From Blastomussa wellsi (taxonomy: Eukaryota > Cnidaria > Anthozoa > Scleractinia > Plerogyridae), in contig OX393567.1 of NCBI GenBank assembly GCA_947652115.1, positions 16,849,143-16,913,142 on the forward strand: a stretch of 64,000 nt of DNA, in the 5' to 3' direction. This document shows positions 29,624 to 44,240 of the stretch, in pieces. The translations under genes were made by a program, and so were the position numbers. Position 1 is the first letter of the stretch; every line of letters starts with the position of its first letter. Under the pieces are notes generated by a model. The model was not told the DNA's origin, did no database searches, and saw only the letters and a list, made by a program, of their open reading frames with translations.

Positions 29624-31867
29624 TCACTTAATTAAGAAACTAAATGGCGTTTTATTACTTTTCATTGTAACCGTGTAAAGGGGGTGAAAAGTTAAAAAGT
29701 TATCACTTAAAATAACTGGTTCTGAAATTGGATGGTTATTATTTAGATATTGGCAGTACAGCGACAGAAAGGATGAAAAATCAGTAACAATCAATCGGGT
29801 AAACCATTCTAACCAAATGCTCCCTGTTAGTACTATAATAAAACGTTTTGCAAAGCAGGGAAGGGCGATGTCCTATGGGGCCCTGATTCTTGTTTGACAA
29901 CCCTCTCCAATTCAAACTCTCCTCTCTTACCAGAATCATTTTTTTTTTCTTGAATATGAACGTATTTTTTTGCTGCGAGTATTTTCTTTGTCCATTTCAT
30001 GCGATTTAACCTCGAAGCAACCTTGTCCTTTGAACGGCAAGTTAGACCATCACAGACACTGTTAAGTGAATTAAATCTGAAAAGCAAATCGGTGCTATTT
30101 TCAGGTTAATTTTGCTTTTAATCATCCCAAACTACGGTCAAAACGTTTTGACCGAGGTAAGCCCGAGATCAATAGCTTATGATACCAATAGGATTGTACA
30201 AACCCTCCAGAGTATAGAAAAACAAGACAATGTTTAATTGTACTATTCAATTCAGTTAGCTTCCATGCATGGTGTCAGTGCATGAGATTACTTCAGACCG
30301 AAATGTCTAGGGAGAGGCGGGAAAGAAAAAGGATAATGTTAGCCCGCAGGCGAATAAAGGGGGAGAAGGGGCAGTGGAAATTGGGAAAAAATCGCTCCAC
30401 ATTTTTCCCTGATTCCCCAGTTCCCTACCTCCCCTCCCCATTACCTGCTACGCAGGCTTGGATGATGTTTCCCTGAATTTGAATCATTTTATTCTTTTCT
30501 CCCTCTTTTATTCTTACATTTATTGCAACTCAGGTGCTCTCCTTTTATTCAAAAATTCTCCATTATAAGCAACCGGTCTCTAACAGCGCCAGATCTTAAC
30601 AGCACCATTCTCGTGTTAAGCACAGGCGGCCCATACGTTCTATGTGATTTATGTGACATTATGCAAGAGAATATACGAGAAAAGGTCGAAAATTGCCCTA
30701 AATCCGCACGTAGAATTTATAGCAATTTGTTAACTTTTCTCATATATTCTCTCGCATGGGCCGCCTGTGGTGTTAACAAGCCTCCCAGACGCTAAATGTA
30801 AATTCCACGGTACATAGTTCATTCCATGTCGCGTGATAACAGACTGTTCCAAGTGCTTGGTGCCATTCTTCTCGCGTTCGTTTATAGTACAGAACATATA
30901 AGAGTAGCAGAGTAAACTGACCGGCTGGATTTATATTTACGTCTGTGTAAGACCCATATCCTGCAAATGCTGCGTTCTGACTGGTTCGGGGGACAGCTTG
31001 CTTAGGTCAGCGAAATTGTTTTCAGCGTGAAGTTTGTACGTGAAGAGGCATACGTTTTCTGAATTCCGTAGGGGGAATAAGTACCAGTTACGGAAAATCT
31101 TCGTTGAAGCACTCGAGGAGTTCCGACTTATTTCATCCAATCAGAAGCTGGCGCGAGAGCTCGCGAATACACCGAAGGTAATTGCGCGAGCAATTACATC
31201 ATGTTGCTTAGCAACTTTAGGCACGAACACCGCGGGCTCAGTCCCGTCTCGGAGGCGGGAATTCGTCATCAACTAGCATTTGTTCCCCCGACTGAATTAT
31301 CGCTTAGAATTATTGCCAGTTTGCAACCAATCCCGAGAGATTCAAATGACAATAAGCGTGGCGGCCATGTTGGGTAACCAAACAAAAAAAGAGGCTAACC
31401 AGAAATCTTTTGTCCATGTCATCCAATATATATGGTGTCGACGACGTCAAGAATAACTGAAGTTTTGTAGCAATAAAACAAAATTCTTTAATTAGCAGAA
31501 AAGAGTCTATTTAAAAACCGATTTACATGTTACAAATGCACAAAACCGATCTATGCAGTTTCATTTCTTCTTACGATTAAAAATTTAGCTAAGTTCTAAC
31601 AATTATAAAACACCTAGTATAATTCATTGCATTAAAATTGAACAACTCCTACTTTCGCAAAACTAACCTGTAGTCATCAAACTTCCTTCTGTTACAAATC
31701 GACGTGACACTGTCTTCAGTCGTTGCATCATGTTGCAATTTTCCAAACCTTCCCCCGTCAAGTCCCAAACCTTTTTCATGTGCCTTGCATGGTAAGGTTA
31801 TTTTGTGGGCATAAGCGTTCTTGCTTGATACGAAAATAAAACTAAGTTCTTTGTTACTTTCTTGCAT
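29624..31867 (-). CDS. tentative three-exon gene, function unknown
   Basis: Minus-strand exons 31867-31668, 30076-29931 and 29721-29624 have GT-AG borders and matching phases (2, then 1) and end in TGA, giving 147 residues. The donors (CTACAG|GTTAG, TTCTG|GTAAGAG) and acceptors (TGCTTTTCAG, CCAATTTCAG) are good. Exon 1 starts MQESNKELSFIFVSS. Exon 2 is basic (VASRLNRMKWTKKILAAKKY). I recognise no domain, signal peptide or membrane segment. Exons 1 and 2 are fairly convincing; exon 3 rests on splice signals and an open frame only, and the protein might continue differently. A MITE (30614-30778) lies in intron 1. Confidence 0.3.
30614..30778. repeat. inverted-repeat element (MITE)
   Basis: TGTTAAGCACAGGCGGCCCAT at the left is the complement of ATGGGCCGCCTGTGGTGTTAAC at the right. 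Inner arms carry AGAGAATATACGAGAAAAG and its complement. The flanks share AAC/GTT-rich sequence. Confidence 0.75.
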
Positions 31868-32872
31868 TGTTCTACTCAGGAAACTCTAGAAATGACATTG
31901 TGCTATTTGCTTTGTTTAACTTCTAATGTTCGACATTTTGAGGTACGCACGTGCGTATGTGCGTACAGGTAGCTACACCTCTGACTCGACTACAAACTTT
32001 TCCATTCTTTTCGCTATTTTTTTGTCCAAGGGAGTTTTTTCCAAGGGAGTTTTTTCCTGAATATTGACGTTAAGTCAGTCGTCATCATCAGTGTCCTTAT
32101 GTGTAGTAATCAACACGAGCATTGTTAAACAAACAATACTGACTACCAGAAGAAGAACTCCAAACATCACATTGTGCAGCCTGAGCATCTGCAAGAATAA
32201 ACGAGTAACGGAGTTACTCCTGGGATTGACCAGTTGTTTTACTGAGTATTTTACATCTTTTTATCGCTGTCATTTGACTTGATAATGACGTTAGGTCAAC
32301 GTCGAAACGTCATCGTTGTTTAAACAAAATTTTTCTTAATATGCGTTTAAAAACGATACATTTACCGCCAAACCTACCTCGTACCCAGGCGCCTCAAAGT
32401 GACGCGTGCAAGGAACTTGGGAAGGTTTGTTGTAAAGTCTGTAAACACAAAGGGCCATGGTCAGGCTCCCGTTGTTCGCTCTTCCCAAGATCTTTGCACG
32501 CTTCATAAGTCGTTCTCAAGCCTTTGCTCAAAAAGATTAAGCGCGCGACTGGGTACGAGGCAGTCACCAAACGGAGTTAAAAAAATGGAAAATATCGCCA
32601 CTTTTACGTTAGCCTTGGGCGAATTATGTTTGAAAAACCCGGGTCTACACACTGCATTGAAATCGACTGTAATTACACAAAAGAGCCCTACATCACGTTA
32701 CACGTTTTAAGAGGTTTACAACGCTATGCCAAAATCGCCAGTTTCAACTGATATGTAATCATGTTTTATAGGGTAAACATTAACAACTTTTTCACAGTCT
32801 CCATCGATCGAACTACTTCTTTTCAGTCCACTACTGCTCTATTATGGACAGGGGTTCGTTTCAATAACGTTA
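31868..32872. other. intergenic region without recognised genes
   Basis: There is a short palindrome at about 31941-31963 (TACGCACGTGCGTATGTGCGTA). Nothing else is supported. Open frames on the plus strand are short and have no conserved content. Confidence 0.4.
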
Positions 32873-35800
32873 TTAAATTTTTGTGCATTTCACCTTTTTG
32901 ATGTCGCTTTGAGTTCGGCCGACTGGTGCTGAAGTAAGTTCAACCTCATCATCTTGAGGTTTGGAAAGCACGCGATAATTTGTAACATCTTTTGCTTTCA
33001 TAACAGCCAGGTAAATTTCAAACACCACCACCGCCGCTAAAACCAGGAGGTAGACTATCATCACATACACTGCAGAATTGTCAAGGTGAAATACTGGTAG
33101 TTCACACCCCAGGAAGATGTTTATCACTGCAAAAGATACGTTTATAACAAAATATTTCATATTTGCTGCTGAAGCCACAGTAAGCAAGGCTCGATATCTA
33201 TCAGTTGTTCTTGATGCCTGTAATCAACATTACGTGCAAACAATTTCGGACTATTTTAATTTCGGACAAAAAAAGTCAAAGTGTCCGAAAATAAAACCGT
33301 CCGAAATTTTTTAAGCGTCCGAAATATTTACAGTACAGTGTAACAATTTTAAGTACGCGATTTCCTGGGCGACGCCATCACGTGTATTGAGCTAGAACTC
33401 GGATTATAGGCTTTGCCAGTTTTATCACCGGGCAAATGAAAAGCAGAATGAAGGTATATTCCAATTTGCAATTCAATCATTTTCACAGACGTTTTTTCAG
33501 TCTAATTCCTGTTTTATAGGCGCAAATTTACCTTAGATATGTTTCAACAAATTGTCCGACATTTGTCTGAAACGAGATAATTAAGCGTTCGATAGTTTTT
33601 GCCGGCAAGTAACGTATGTCCTTTAAAAAACCGTCTGTCCTGTTGGCTGTATATGTCCATATTATTCTTCCTTTCTTATGGATTCCTAGCATTTGCCGAG
33701 TGTCTATAGGGTAGAGATGATCCACAAAATTAAATCATTATTTTTCAACATGATGTTGGCGCAATATTTAACGATTCAAAATCGAACCAAAAAAATACTA
33801 TTCAGTGTACCTGCCAATGCTAAGGCTATCAATCCAAAACTTCGATGAGCCCAGTTGAACTGCTTACGTCTAAAACAAAATGAAAAACAAATGTTGCACT
33901 CAATATTTACAGAGATTAGCAACTTGTAATGACACTACGTTATTCCATTTCGCGCATTTTGTACACAATATTGAATATTGAAATACCTTATTCCATCTGG
34001 CGGAGGTCTGAAAAAGGCTATAATTGGCTGTATAACCGCTATGGACAGTACAACAATACCGATAAATGGATGAGCACCGGCATCCTAAAGATACAAACAT
34101 CTATGTCATGTGATATTCGCAAAGGGTTCCAGAAGGTTGGGGTTATATGAGGAGAATCAGGGTCAAATATGATAACAAATTAAGAATCAGTTATTTTTGC
34201 TGTTTTCTGCATTCGCCCGAACAATGATGTTTTAGACGTTTCTGTTATTAAAAGAACTATAGAAGTAAAGACAACCATGAAAGTCTCGACATCGTTGGGT
34301 TTGTGGGGGGCGTTTCAAGAAAATGTCCACAGGCAGTTAGTTGGTGCGAAACGAAGTAAACGCAGCAGAACTCGAAGCGACAAAAGTTTTCAAAAATTGC
34401 TGTTCATGAATTGCTGAAAAGTTTCGTCGCTCCGAGGTTTGCCGATTTTACTTTGTTTCGCCCCGACTGACTGTGCCTGGATCTCCGAGGATGGGAAATG
34501 TCTAACCACACGGCAGGTGCAAATCACAGGTCACAGATCACAGGTCACAAGTCATAGGTAGGAAAAAAGGAAAACTCGACAATTACAGAATTACAAACTC
34601 CTTAACGAGCACCAGGGCCCCTGCATTCTACATCGCATTCTGTAATTGTTGAGTTTTCACATGACGTCATGGCGGCCATATTGGTGACCCAAACAAAGAA
34701 ACGCCGGCCATATTGGTGTCCCAAAACAATCATCCGGGAATTGAACTCTGTTGTTATGAACATATCATTTTTTGTTTCAGCAATCCAATATGGCCGCTTG
34801 TCACGTGTGTGAAATACTCGATTACTAAATGAGGCACACCCATTTGTACTGTATAAAATTACAGTGAAATCCTAGAGCTTTCTGGAATATATATGAAAAA
34901 GAACTGTTTCACACCCCCACAGTAGATATTTAAACTACTTCTGTCAGAAGAGGATATGGGTTACCTCAGACCAGCCGCCAACATATACAAACGCAAGTGC
35001 CACTCCTGTCATAGTTAGTAATGCTGTAATGATCATCAAGGCTCGATGTACCTAATGAACAACCAAAGTATAAACTCTGGAAATTGAGGTCCTTCAATTA
35101 CGTAAAATTACCCCGCGATCTTTGGTTACATCTACGCTACGCCGAGAGGCTATGGAATCCGATAGGTTATGGACGCATTTATAGACTCTGATTTGTTGCA
35201 AACTAGCCATTCCACGAAACCAAGATGAAAGGTGTAGAAACGTATATGTTACTGTAACTCACCTGGAACCAGACCCTCTTTCCGCACATATTCTTTTCAC
35301 CCCAGATTGGCCGCATGTATCGTGCTATGAACATGCCCATTGTGGCAAATCCTACCCATGCGATCACCATCAAAACCGCTAAAAGACAATTCAATGGAAC
35401 ACATAACATTAGCGGCCTTCAGATTGGAGTACGAGTACGAGATTGAGTGCGAGTGCGACTTTTCAAACCTAATCCTTAAATGCTTCCCATTATCACATTT
35501 CATTCCAACCTTGCACCGATAGACCAATTCGCTTAACGTGACCAGTGTTTACATCTTTGTTGCTACCCAATTCAGGTCTTGCGATGTTTCATTTGGGCGG
35601 TTACAATTGTGCAATTTGTCCAACACACAACTGCGTGCATGCGAGTATCATTGAACGAAAAGAACAATTGTAACCTCCCAAATGAATCATCACATGATCT
35701 GAATTGGGTAGCAACAAGGTGGAAACGCGTTAGCGGCATAGGTCTATAGAGTAAGGTCTGTAGTCTCCTTTTCAACTGGTTACGCAACAGGAAGGCGTGA

Positions 35801-38800
35801 GAGCTCTGGGATGAAACATTTGGTTTGAATTAAGGCAAATTAGCCTGGATTGCAAGCGTTCCCAAGCGAGCGAGTCTTCCTACTTCCCCCGCCTCGTCTC
35901 GCCTCCACTTTTTGCTCTTGCCCCAAATCGCCCCAATACCAATTTTGGTAAAATTACTTCATCTTGATTGGACGAGGGGGAAAATTTCTCGTTTCTAATT
36001 GGCTGTGCGCGCAGCGCGCCGCATTAGTTGGCTTCCTGACGGCTCCGAGCGCGGGTTTATTGTTCATTGTTCAAGTACAGTGCTCGTTTGTACGTCACTT
36101 CAGAATCTGCTTCAGCTTCCCGAGTTTACTATTTGATGAAAAAGGAATGGAAACCGGGTGGTAGCTTAAAATTAAACTAAATGAAGAAGATTGATCTCTG
36201 CAAACAGATTATTGTCACTGAAAACTGGAAAACTTTCATCAGACAGACACTTGGCGAGTTTGTGACGAAAATTGGCTTACTCTGACTACGACGCTTAAAG
36301 TCGAGCCACTTTTTCAGCAGTTAAATTGGACTGAACTTGCTCGTCGTCGTGAGCTCCCTCCCGTAAACATGGTTTACAAATGTACTCACGGTCTTGCGCC
36401 TGAATATTTACAGGATAGGTTTGTAAGCCGCGTTTCGAATTATTTCTTGGGAGACTCCTCTAATAAATTTGATGTCCCACTCCCCCGCACCAATTATCAA
36501 TTAAAAATAGTTTTCGCTATAGCGGGGCGGTCTTATGGAACGGTTTGCCTTCGACTCTTCGGCAAGCGGAATCCATAAACAGTTTTAATTCTGGAATTCT
36601 TTAAATAATATACACTCGGCATCCTGACTAAGGTATAAAGGAAGATCGACTTTATGGCGTATGTAGCACAAGGTGAACGCTTTCTATGTAATTTTATATT
36701 CTTGTAAATTTATTCTCGTAAATTTGCTTTCTTTTTTTTCAAATTTATTGTAAATTGAATCTGAAAATCCTATAATGAAGGAGTTACTAAAGTTTATTCA
36801 TCCAAGTATGGTTTTCAATCCAATTTTCAACTGCTTTCAAAGCAATGACAATGATAACATTGATACAAAAAAAAAACACTCCAGTGATGTTACGCATGAA
36901 ACAAGGTACTGTAGCAATGAGGGTTGGGAGAACTCAACACAGTTTTGCAAACCCGAGATGCGGTTGAGGGTTTGCATAACTTTAAAGAATTCTCCCAGCT
37001 CCCGAATGTGTAGATTAGGCTATATAAACATGAAAAAAGTCCTCTACTTCTTTTATAAAATATTTCTCAGCCGTCACAGCCGTGATGACATATACATGCA
37101 TACTCTTATCTAAACACACAAATTGTATTTATTGACCAACAAGAGCGTGGATAATTAGTATCTCAGTTGTTTTATAAAATGTTCTGTATAAATGTAAGCA
37201 AAGTGTCATTCATTTCGATGTGTTAGTGCAGGGGCCACGCAGAGGGAGGGGCTGGAAGGGGAGGGGGGGGGGGGGGGCTAAGCTCGGCCCCCACCTTTTT
37301 TTTTGGGAAAAATGATAATAACAAAGAATAAAATCATTAATTAGGTCATAAACGAAAAAGTAAAAGAAGAAGCAAAATTACTGAAGACGTAACACATTTT
37401 GTTTGTGAGCGCCAGTAATAAGTTTTGTTAAGACTTGAAAAGGACAAAACTGACGAGAAAAACTATTTACAAAGGAGACGACGTGGAACAGGTAAGTCTG
37501 CGGGCAACTGCCGGTCTAATTGAAAGGTTTCAGTTATCAGCCATTACTTCACAAAAACTGGATTTCTTAACAAGCGCACCTCTTAGCAAAAGACCTACAT
37601 TACGTGATTGGCCAGTTTTGATCCGAACACATGAATGTGTTCGGTTTATAAAGCGATTCTCCACGAAAAACGCAACATTCATTGTCGAGTGATTGATTAC
37701 TGTACTTTCTTTATTTACTGTACGTTCTTTTTGCTCGTTCTCGTAGAATCACCTCATGAGGAAAGTTCGTGTTTGGATATAACGTCTAAGATGTCAATGA
37801 ACAGTTTTATCAAAAGTTCCGCGCATGGAACAACATTTCTCTTTTGCAACATTTCAATTTCAATCAATCAATCAATCAATCAATCAACTTTATTTAAAAC
37901 ACGGTAAATGGCTCAGCAAGCTGGTTTTCAGACATGCTGTGTAAGAATTACAAGATATAAGTATATATATTTATTTCATGCTTTGATTTATGAAACTTCC
38001 CCCTAGAAATCATGGGAAATGGCATTTCCGAAATCCTAAAAATAATTTTTTTTTTCTGGGGAGCATCCCCCAGACCCCCTCAGTGGCTCGTGCCTTCGGC
38101 GCTCGATTTCCTTCTCCTTCCGTGCGTCCTAGCCTGAAATATCACCGTACGCCCCTGATTACGTATGGCAGTGGTCATTCAGGGGCATTCAATCCTGCGG
38201 TAATAACCAGCAAAGAAGCTGACATGGAAAATCGTTTGGTTTACTACTGTCGGAGAGACTATGATCTGTTAGGTACTTTAAAATCATCAGTTGCGTTTGA
38301 AGCGTTTAACGTTTATATTTATTTGTATCTAAGGACTTTTTTCGTTAATTATTTCATGCAGAAAGGAAAGGCACCCATCTTTTTCTCCCCCCCCCCCCAC
38401 AACTTGGCTCACGCGTTTAAGCTCCCCCCCCCCCGACTAAAAATCGTGCTGTGCGGGCCTTGTAGTGGTAGTATAAGGTAATTTAATTACCATGTATTTG
38501 AATGACTGACAGATCATAAGCAGAAGCCTCAAGGATCTGAATTTCAGCCAGATTCACTGGGCTCATGGAGTGAGCTTTCCAACTGTGTTCATCAAGAGAG
38601 TCATCAGGCCCTGAATAAGTTTCAACATAAATCAGCAAATTATGACAGAACCACAAAATTTGTAATCATAAAACAATTATTACGCATGGCTTTCTACAGT
38701 TCTATGCATCTCACTGTTGCCGCCTAAGGAGCTATACGTCACGATATTTTGAGCCTATTTTGCAACGAACCAAATTGCCCTTCAAATGTTGGAAACCTCA

Positions 38801-41800
38801 AAATAACAGCTTACTTAGGAAGAAAAACACCAAAGAGGTGATACTGAACCAAAAAGGCACAAGGATGGTTAAGGATGGAGAAGATTGAGACCAGTTAAAA
38901 ATGCAAAAATAATGACATTGCTTCTTTAATTAGTTTTTTCAACGTTTTGACACCTTTCACAATCTCCTGGGACTTGCGATTACGATGAGAGTGAATGGTA
39001 AATTTGACAATATATTTTTTTACATCTCTGCCTTCTGCAGTTTCCATGTTTTAAATGGTCAGTGTAAATAGAAGCCAACAAAAAGCTGTCAAGAAGATGT
39101 CAAAATTAATCAAAATCTTTTTCAAGTGACAATGGTACAACTTTTTGAGAAGTTACATGTAACCGTATCTGAACTACCAGTGTACTCAAGTTCCTTTTGA
39201 AAAAATGACATAAGTCCATTAAGGTGGCCCGATAGGGGAAAAAAGTAAAAAAATTCATAGTTTTGGAAAAAGCAATTTTAGCATGTTTAGTTAGTGTACT
39301 TTGGAGGAAAGTTAGTTTTTTACTATGTACCCATCGATTTCATCAAGAAATTTTAACATTAATGAAGCGTTCTAAACGGTTGCACTTTTTGTGTCCATTT
39401 TTCTCAATATCTGCATTAAGGCTGTTTTTCGTTCTTAGAAATGTGATTTCTCCAAAACTGTACTAGAGAATGAGATGAAATTTTCAGGGTGTTTTTGACA
39501 TTAACAGAGCTGTGCAATCTACCAGTTTGGTGAGATTCCAATTAAACACGGAGCGATTCTATATAACGAGGCTGAGCGGCTCAGCCGGTCAATCACAAAT
39601 CTCAATGAGACGATTTTATTGGTTGACAATTGAACTCAACTGGTTTTCTTTGGTGTGGCGTGATCCGAACTTGTCTCTTCTTATAATTAAAAAAATTAAA
39701 TATTATTTAGACTCTCGTGAATAAAATTGTTCCTTTTGTGGTTTGGGTGCAAACAATAGAAAATACGGAAATAGAGGAAGATACATGTAACTGTCCTGCA
39801 TTATTCTGCGAAATTACAGAATTTCCTTGCGGCAAGCGACTTGACGGTAACCAAACAACATGCCAAAATTCAGCAAGTTTGAAAAGAGCGTTCTCTCCTG
39901 GTTCGTCCACAATTCGACAGTCATTGGAAGTCATACCCAAACATCGTTATTTGTCTTTTGTTTGGATTCTTAGCCCATGAAGCAAAGTTCCGCATTGCCC
40001 GTTTGAGCTTTCATGTCGCAACAGTGTTTGTGTGTGGTCAACAAGAAGTTTAAATTTTCAGGATTTGTGTATAAATTTTTGTTTAAATTTGCTTAACTTG
40101 CATGGAAAAAGATTATTAGTGTATATTAGTATATATTGTATTTGAGGTTGTTAATTCCACATAAAAAAACAGGGCTCGCAATTAAAAAGAAAAATTTGCG
40201 GAGCTTTTCTGTTTGACGACCGTTTCTCGGACACGGCTGTTTAAAATTAAAGCCAACAAAATGCTAGAGGGGGGCTTTTTATAGGCTCGCTCCGTGTTTA
40301 ATAACTGGAGAGTTATGAGAACTTAATTGGTAGCCATTATGCATATTTTTGAGTAATTATTTACAGCATGATAAAACTTGAAATATGTGCAGTGATTAGC
40401 TCTGAGCATTGTTGCTATGCAAACAAAATTTCAAGTGTGTAGCAGTTTTCTTCCTTGAGATATCTTCTTTAGCGTAAACCTAGTTTTGAACCAGCTCGAA
40501 ATGGGTGTGGTCAGTATTTTGGGTGTGGTTCCTCAGGAATGTAAGGTATTCAACAGTGATTCCAAACATAAAAAGTTTTAAGAATGTAGAATATAAATTT
40601 TGTACAGCAGAGGATCTAATGAGTGTTTTGGTGACCAAATAATTGTAATAAAAAGGAAAAATGACCATTTTTTGCCTATCAGGGCACCTTAAGGCCCGGA
40701 ATATAATATGGTAATAATTGCAGGTGAAATGAATGCATGGAAATTCTTGATTGGTTACAAATACTGAAATCAGCAACTATAAACAAATTATAACTGGGAA
40801 TATCTACTATTCAGCATACAGGCCTCTTATTCACAAAAAAAAAACAAGAATATTTGTAATAATATTGCATACTACACCCACTGAGAATTGTGACCTAAAC
40901 CTTACCATATAAAGCATACTTTTGTTAATACCTGTTGGCCCTGATGCAAATATAACAAACAAATGCTTGTTTAGGTCAGCAGCCATTATATTATCCTGTT
41001 TGTTCCGTCTAAACCTGCAGCAATAAAAATGAGAACACAATAAAAAGATGTCTCTTTAATTCTAAATAGATTGGAATTAATTAACTCTTAAATATAGTCC
41101 TATTTAACAATTAGACTACTAGCCCGAGTTTTCTATGAGCGAATAGTCAACAAGGTGCAGCCAAGTTGACTATCGCTCATAGAAAACGAGGGTGAGTAGT
41201 CTAATTGTTTTAGTAGAAACTCTAAATGGTTACCTTCCAAAAGCTACAATTTTTAAGTATTTTTTGAGCCAAAAATCAAGAAAAGTCTTGCATTCAATGA
41301 GCAACGCACACGCGATTGTTTTCTATCAGCGAATAGAAAACAGTGGGAGAACCAATCAGGTTCACAGATTTCCAATAGAACACAGCTGAGTTTCTACTAA
41401 TTTCATTTATAATGGATCTTGTAAGTTTAACATTTGTTTAAACCTTGAATAAAGTTGGAAATGATCATCTCACTTTCATCTTCATCCGCAGTTCATAAAT
41501 GAATTACTTCATATACAATAATGCATCATATTAAGTACAAAACTATTATAAATCTGATCAACATATACCTGCATGCAATTGTTCCGTCTTCATAAGATTG
41601 TTCCTCAACTTTCAACCCTTTTACATTCTGAATGAAATTATCATAAAGTACACCATGAGAAAACATATATAAGGGACTGTTCATTTTATGAGGTGGCCTA
41701 GTAGAGGGCTGGTAGGATTTGGGGGAGGACTGGACGAACAAAGTGCTGTGCCACCTATTGTAGTGGAAACACTTTGCCAACCCACAAAAGCAAAAAATAG

Positions 41801-44161
41801 CATCCCTGGCATAAAAATTCAAAATTTCCTGGATAACCCCAGACTCCCATTTTTCATAACAATTCAGGGCCGTACATAGCGGGGGGCAGTGGGGGCAGTT
41901 GCCCCCGCCAGGAAAGCTAAATGTTTTGTTTTTGTAACCGCATAGTGTTTGGTTTTGTTGGGCTATTTCTTGTAGGAAATGAAGGTGTGCAGAGTTCGCC
42001 CCCACGGACAAAAAATCCCAGGTACGGCCCTGCAATTATTATGTCACCTTCACCCTTCACCTATCTCTTTCATGACCAGGTGTCAAATAAGGGGTCATAA
42101 TTATTATGTAATAAAACATCATCAACTTAACCCCACCAACTGTTTGGTTCCATAATACAGTAGCACCTCAACTACTACCCTAGGCTGTTAAAGTGCAAAT
42201 ATTCGTCCAGAATGCCTACAACACATGTAACATTCCTTGGGTTTGAAAACTGAATCTTTTCTCCCCACCTTCTTTGTCATATGTACAGTGCGGCATTAAC
42301 TCAACTAGCCCACCAACAATTTTATTGCTACAAGTAATGGAGTCGATGCAATAAACTTGTAACTAGTCTGTGATTTATGTAAACAGTAGTAAAGCAATAA
42401 TAATCAGGGTTGTCAGTAGGTTTTTGAGTAGCAGGTTCCATCCAAAAAGTAGGCGGCTATTTCCATTTTATTTCTCCAGTATTATGCTCAGAACTGACCT
42501 ACTAAAATTCGGAGTACCCGGTGCAGTATTCAGAATAGCCGGTGAAATGCGTCGGTTGCCGGCTTATTTTGACAACTCTGAATAATTCAATCAATGCATT
42601 GAATGTGCGAATTGCCTTAAGTGTCAAAATCAAGCTAATTTGGTGTTCACTTATACACCTAAAAATTATTCCAAAATGCCTACCATCTAAATATTCTTTT
42701 GTTGGTATTCAAATTAGCCTTTCTTGCCTCGTTTTTAAGCTCAGAAACCAAAAGAATATTTTATCTTGAACGAGGCAACAACAGCCAATTTCTATGTGCA
42801 TAAATCAGCGGCCATTTTGGAATAAGGTGTATTCCTACACCACAAGTATGACTGGAAGGGGTCTAAATTACCCATTGGATCACTGGTTTGCCTCCATCCT
42901 TTGTGATTGGCCAACATAATTACTTTGGCTACTTTGGTTTTAAAACACTCAATTCTCTTACCAGCATTGTTTTTACAGGTGTTTTATGTCCCTTTACAGG
43001 ATAGTGCCCAACCAAAGCACTTCCGTTAAAGAATGAGCATATAATAGAATCTGTTCCATCCTAAAATGAAATAAACCAGTTAAAAATAAAGTTTTATTTA
43101 TCACTTTTAGTCCTATAAATCCAAGTTTCCTAATAATTCTACATGGTAAAACAAAAGATGAAAGGTGCTGACTGACAAAACTAACGATAAAATATGAAGC
43201 CAGAAATCTACAAAAAACTGACCGGATAAGCATTGTATCGAAATAATTAAAATATCAAATACATTACTGTATGTAGGGTCTATCTGCACTAGCAAAATGT
43301 TGATGGGTGTTTTGTGGGTTTGGAAACTTTTATGTCTTCAGTCATAATTTTACGACTGAGCAAGTGATCTGGGGCTAGCTAATTTTACGACTGAGCAAGT
43401 GATCTGGGGCTAGCTAATTTTACGACTGAGCGAGTGATCTGGGGCTAGCTAATTTTGCGACTGAGCGAGTGATCTGGGGCTAGCTAATTTTACGACTGAG
43501 CGAGTGATCTGGGGCTAGCTAATTTAACGACTGAGCGAGTGATCTGGGACTAGCTAATTTTACGACTGAGCGAGTGATCTGGGGCTAGCTAATTTTACGA
43601 CTGAGCGAGTGATCTGGGGCTAGCTAATTTTACGACTGAGCGAGTGATCTGGGGCTAGCTAGCTAATTTTATCAAATTTGGCCGTAAAAAGGGCCACAAC
43701 AACATAAAGAAGACCAATAGAAAAACATTTTCAATATTTGAAACAGGAGTTGGTGGTGAGAAATTGAGGAGGTGGCCTCTGAAATTGGACGAAGAGAAAA
43801 AAAATCAGTCTTAAAGGTAAGAGATGGATTTATTTCGAGCTAGTATAATTATGATAATGTCTATTCTTGGGAATTACAGCAGAGTATGCTAATTACAACT
43901 GATAAAATTCCCACTAATAAAGTAACAGAAGTTTCTATCCCATTCACCACTCACCCTCCACCCCTCACCCCTCATCCCCTACCCTTCACCCTGCACCCCA
44001 AAATAGGCCCAGCTAAAAGTTACAATGAAATATGTGATGTAATGGAATCCTAATTTCTTGAACCTGAGCCATGGAAACAACAATTTGATTCCAGTGTTCA
44101 ACTAAGGAGACGAAAACCACATTTGTTTAGAGATTGGCGATGATCAGATGATAACAATAAC

Positions 44162-44240
<79 letters not shown>

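Noticed and set aside
41526..42035. 169-codon minus-strand frame
   Set aside because: It runs from the MITE at 41865 through intron into FRRS1 exon 4; only 41569-41627 is a real exon.
43352..43670. CRISPR-like array
   Set aside because: The 35-bp units are contiguous, with no unique spacers, and the genome is eukaryotic. It is a minisatellite.
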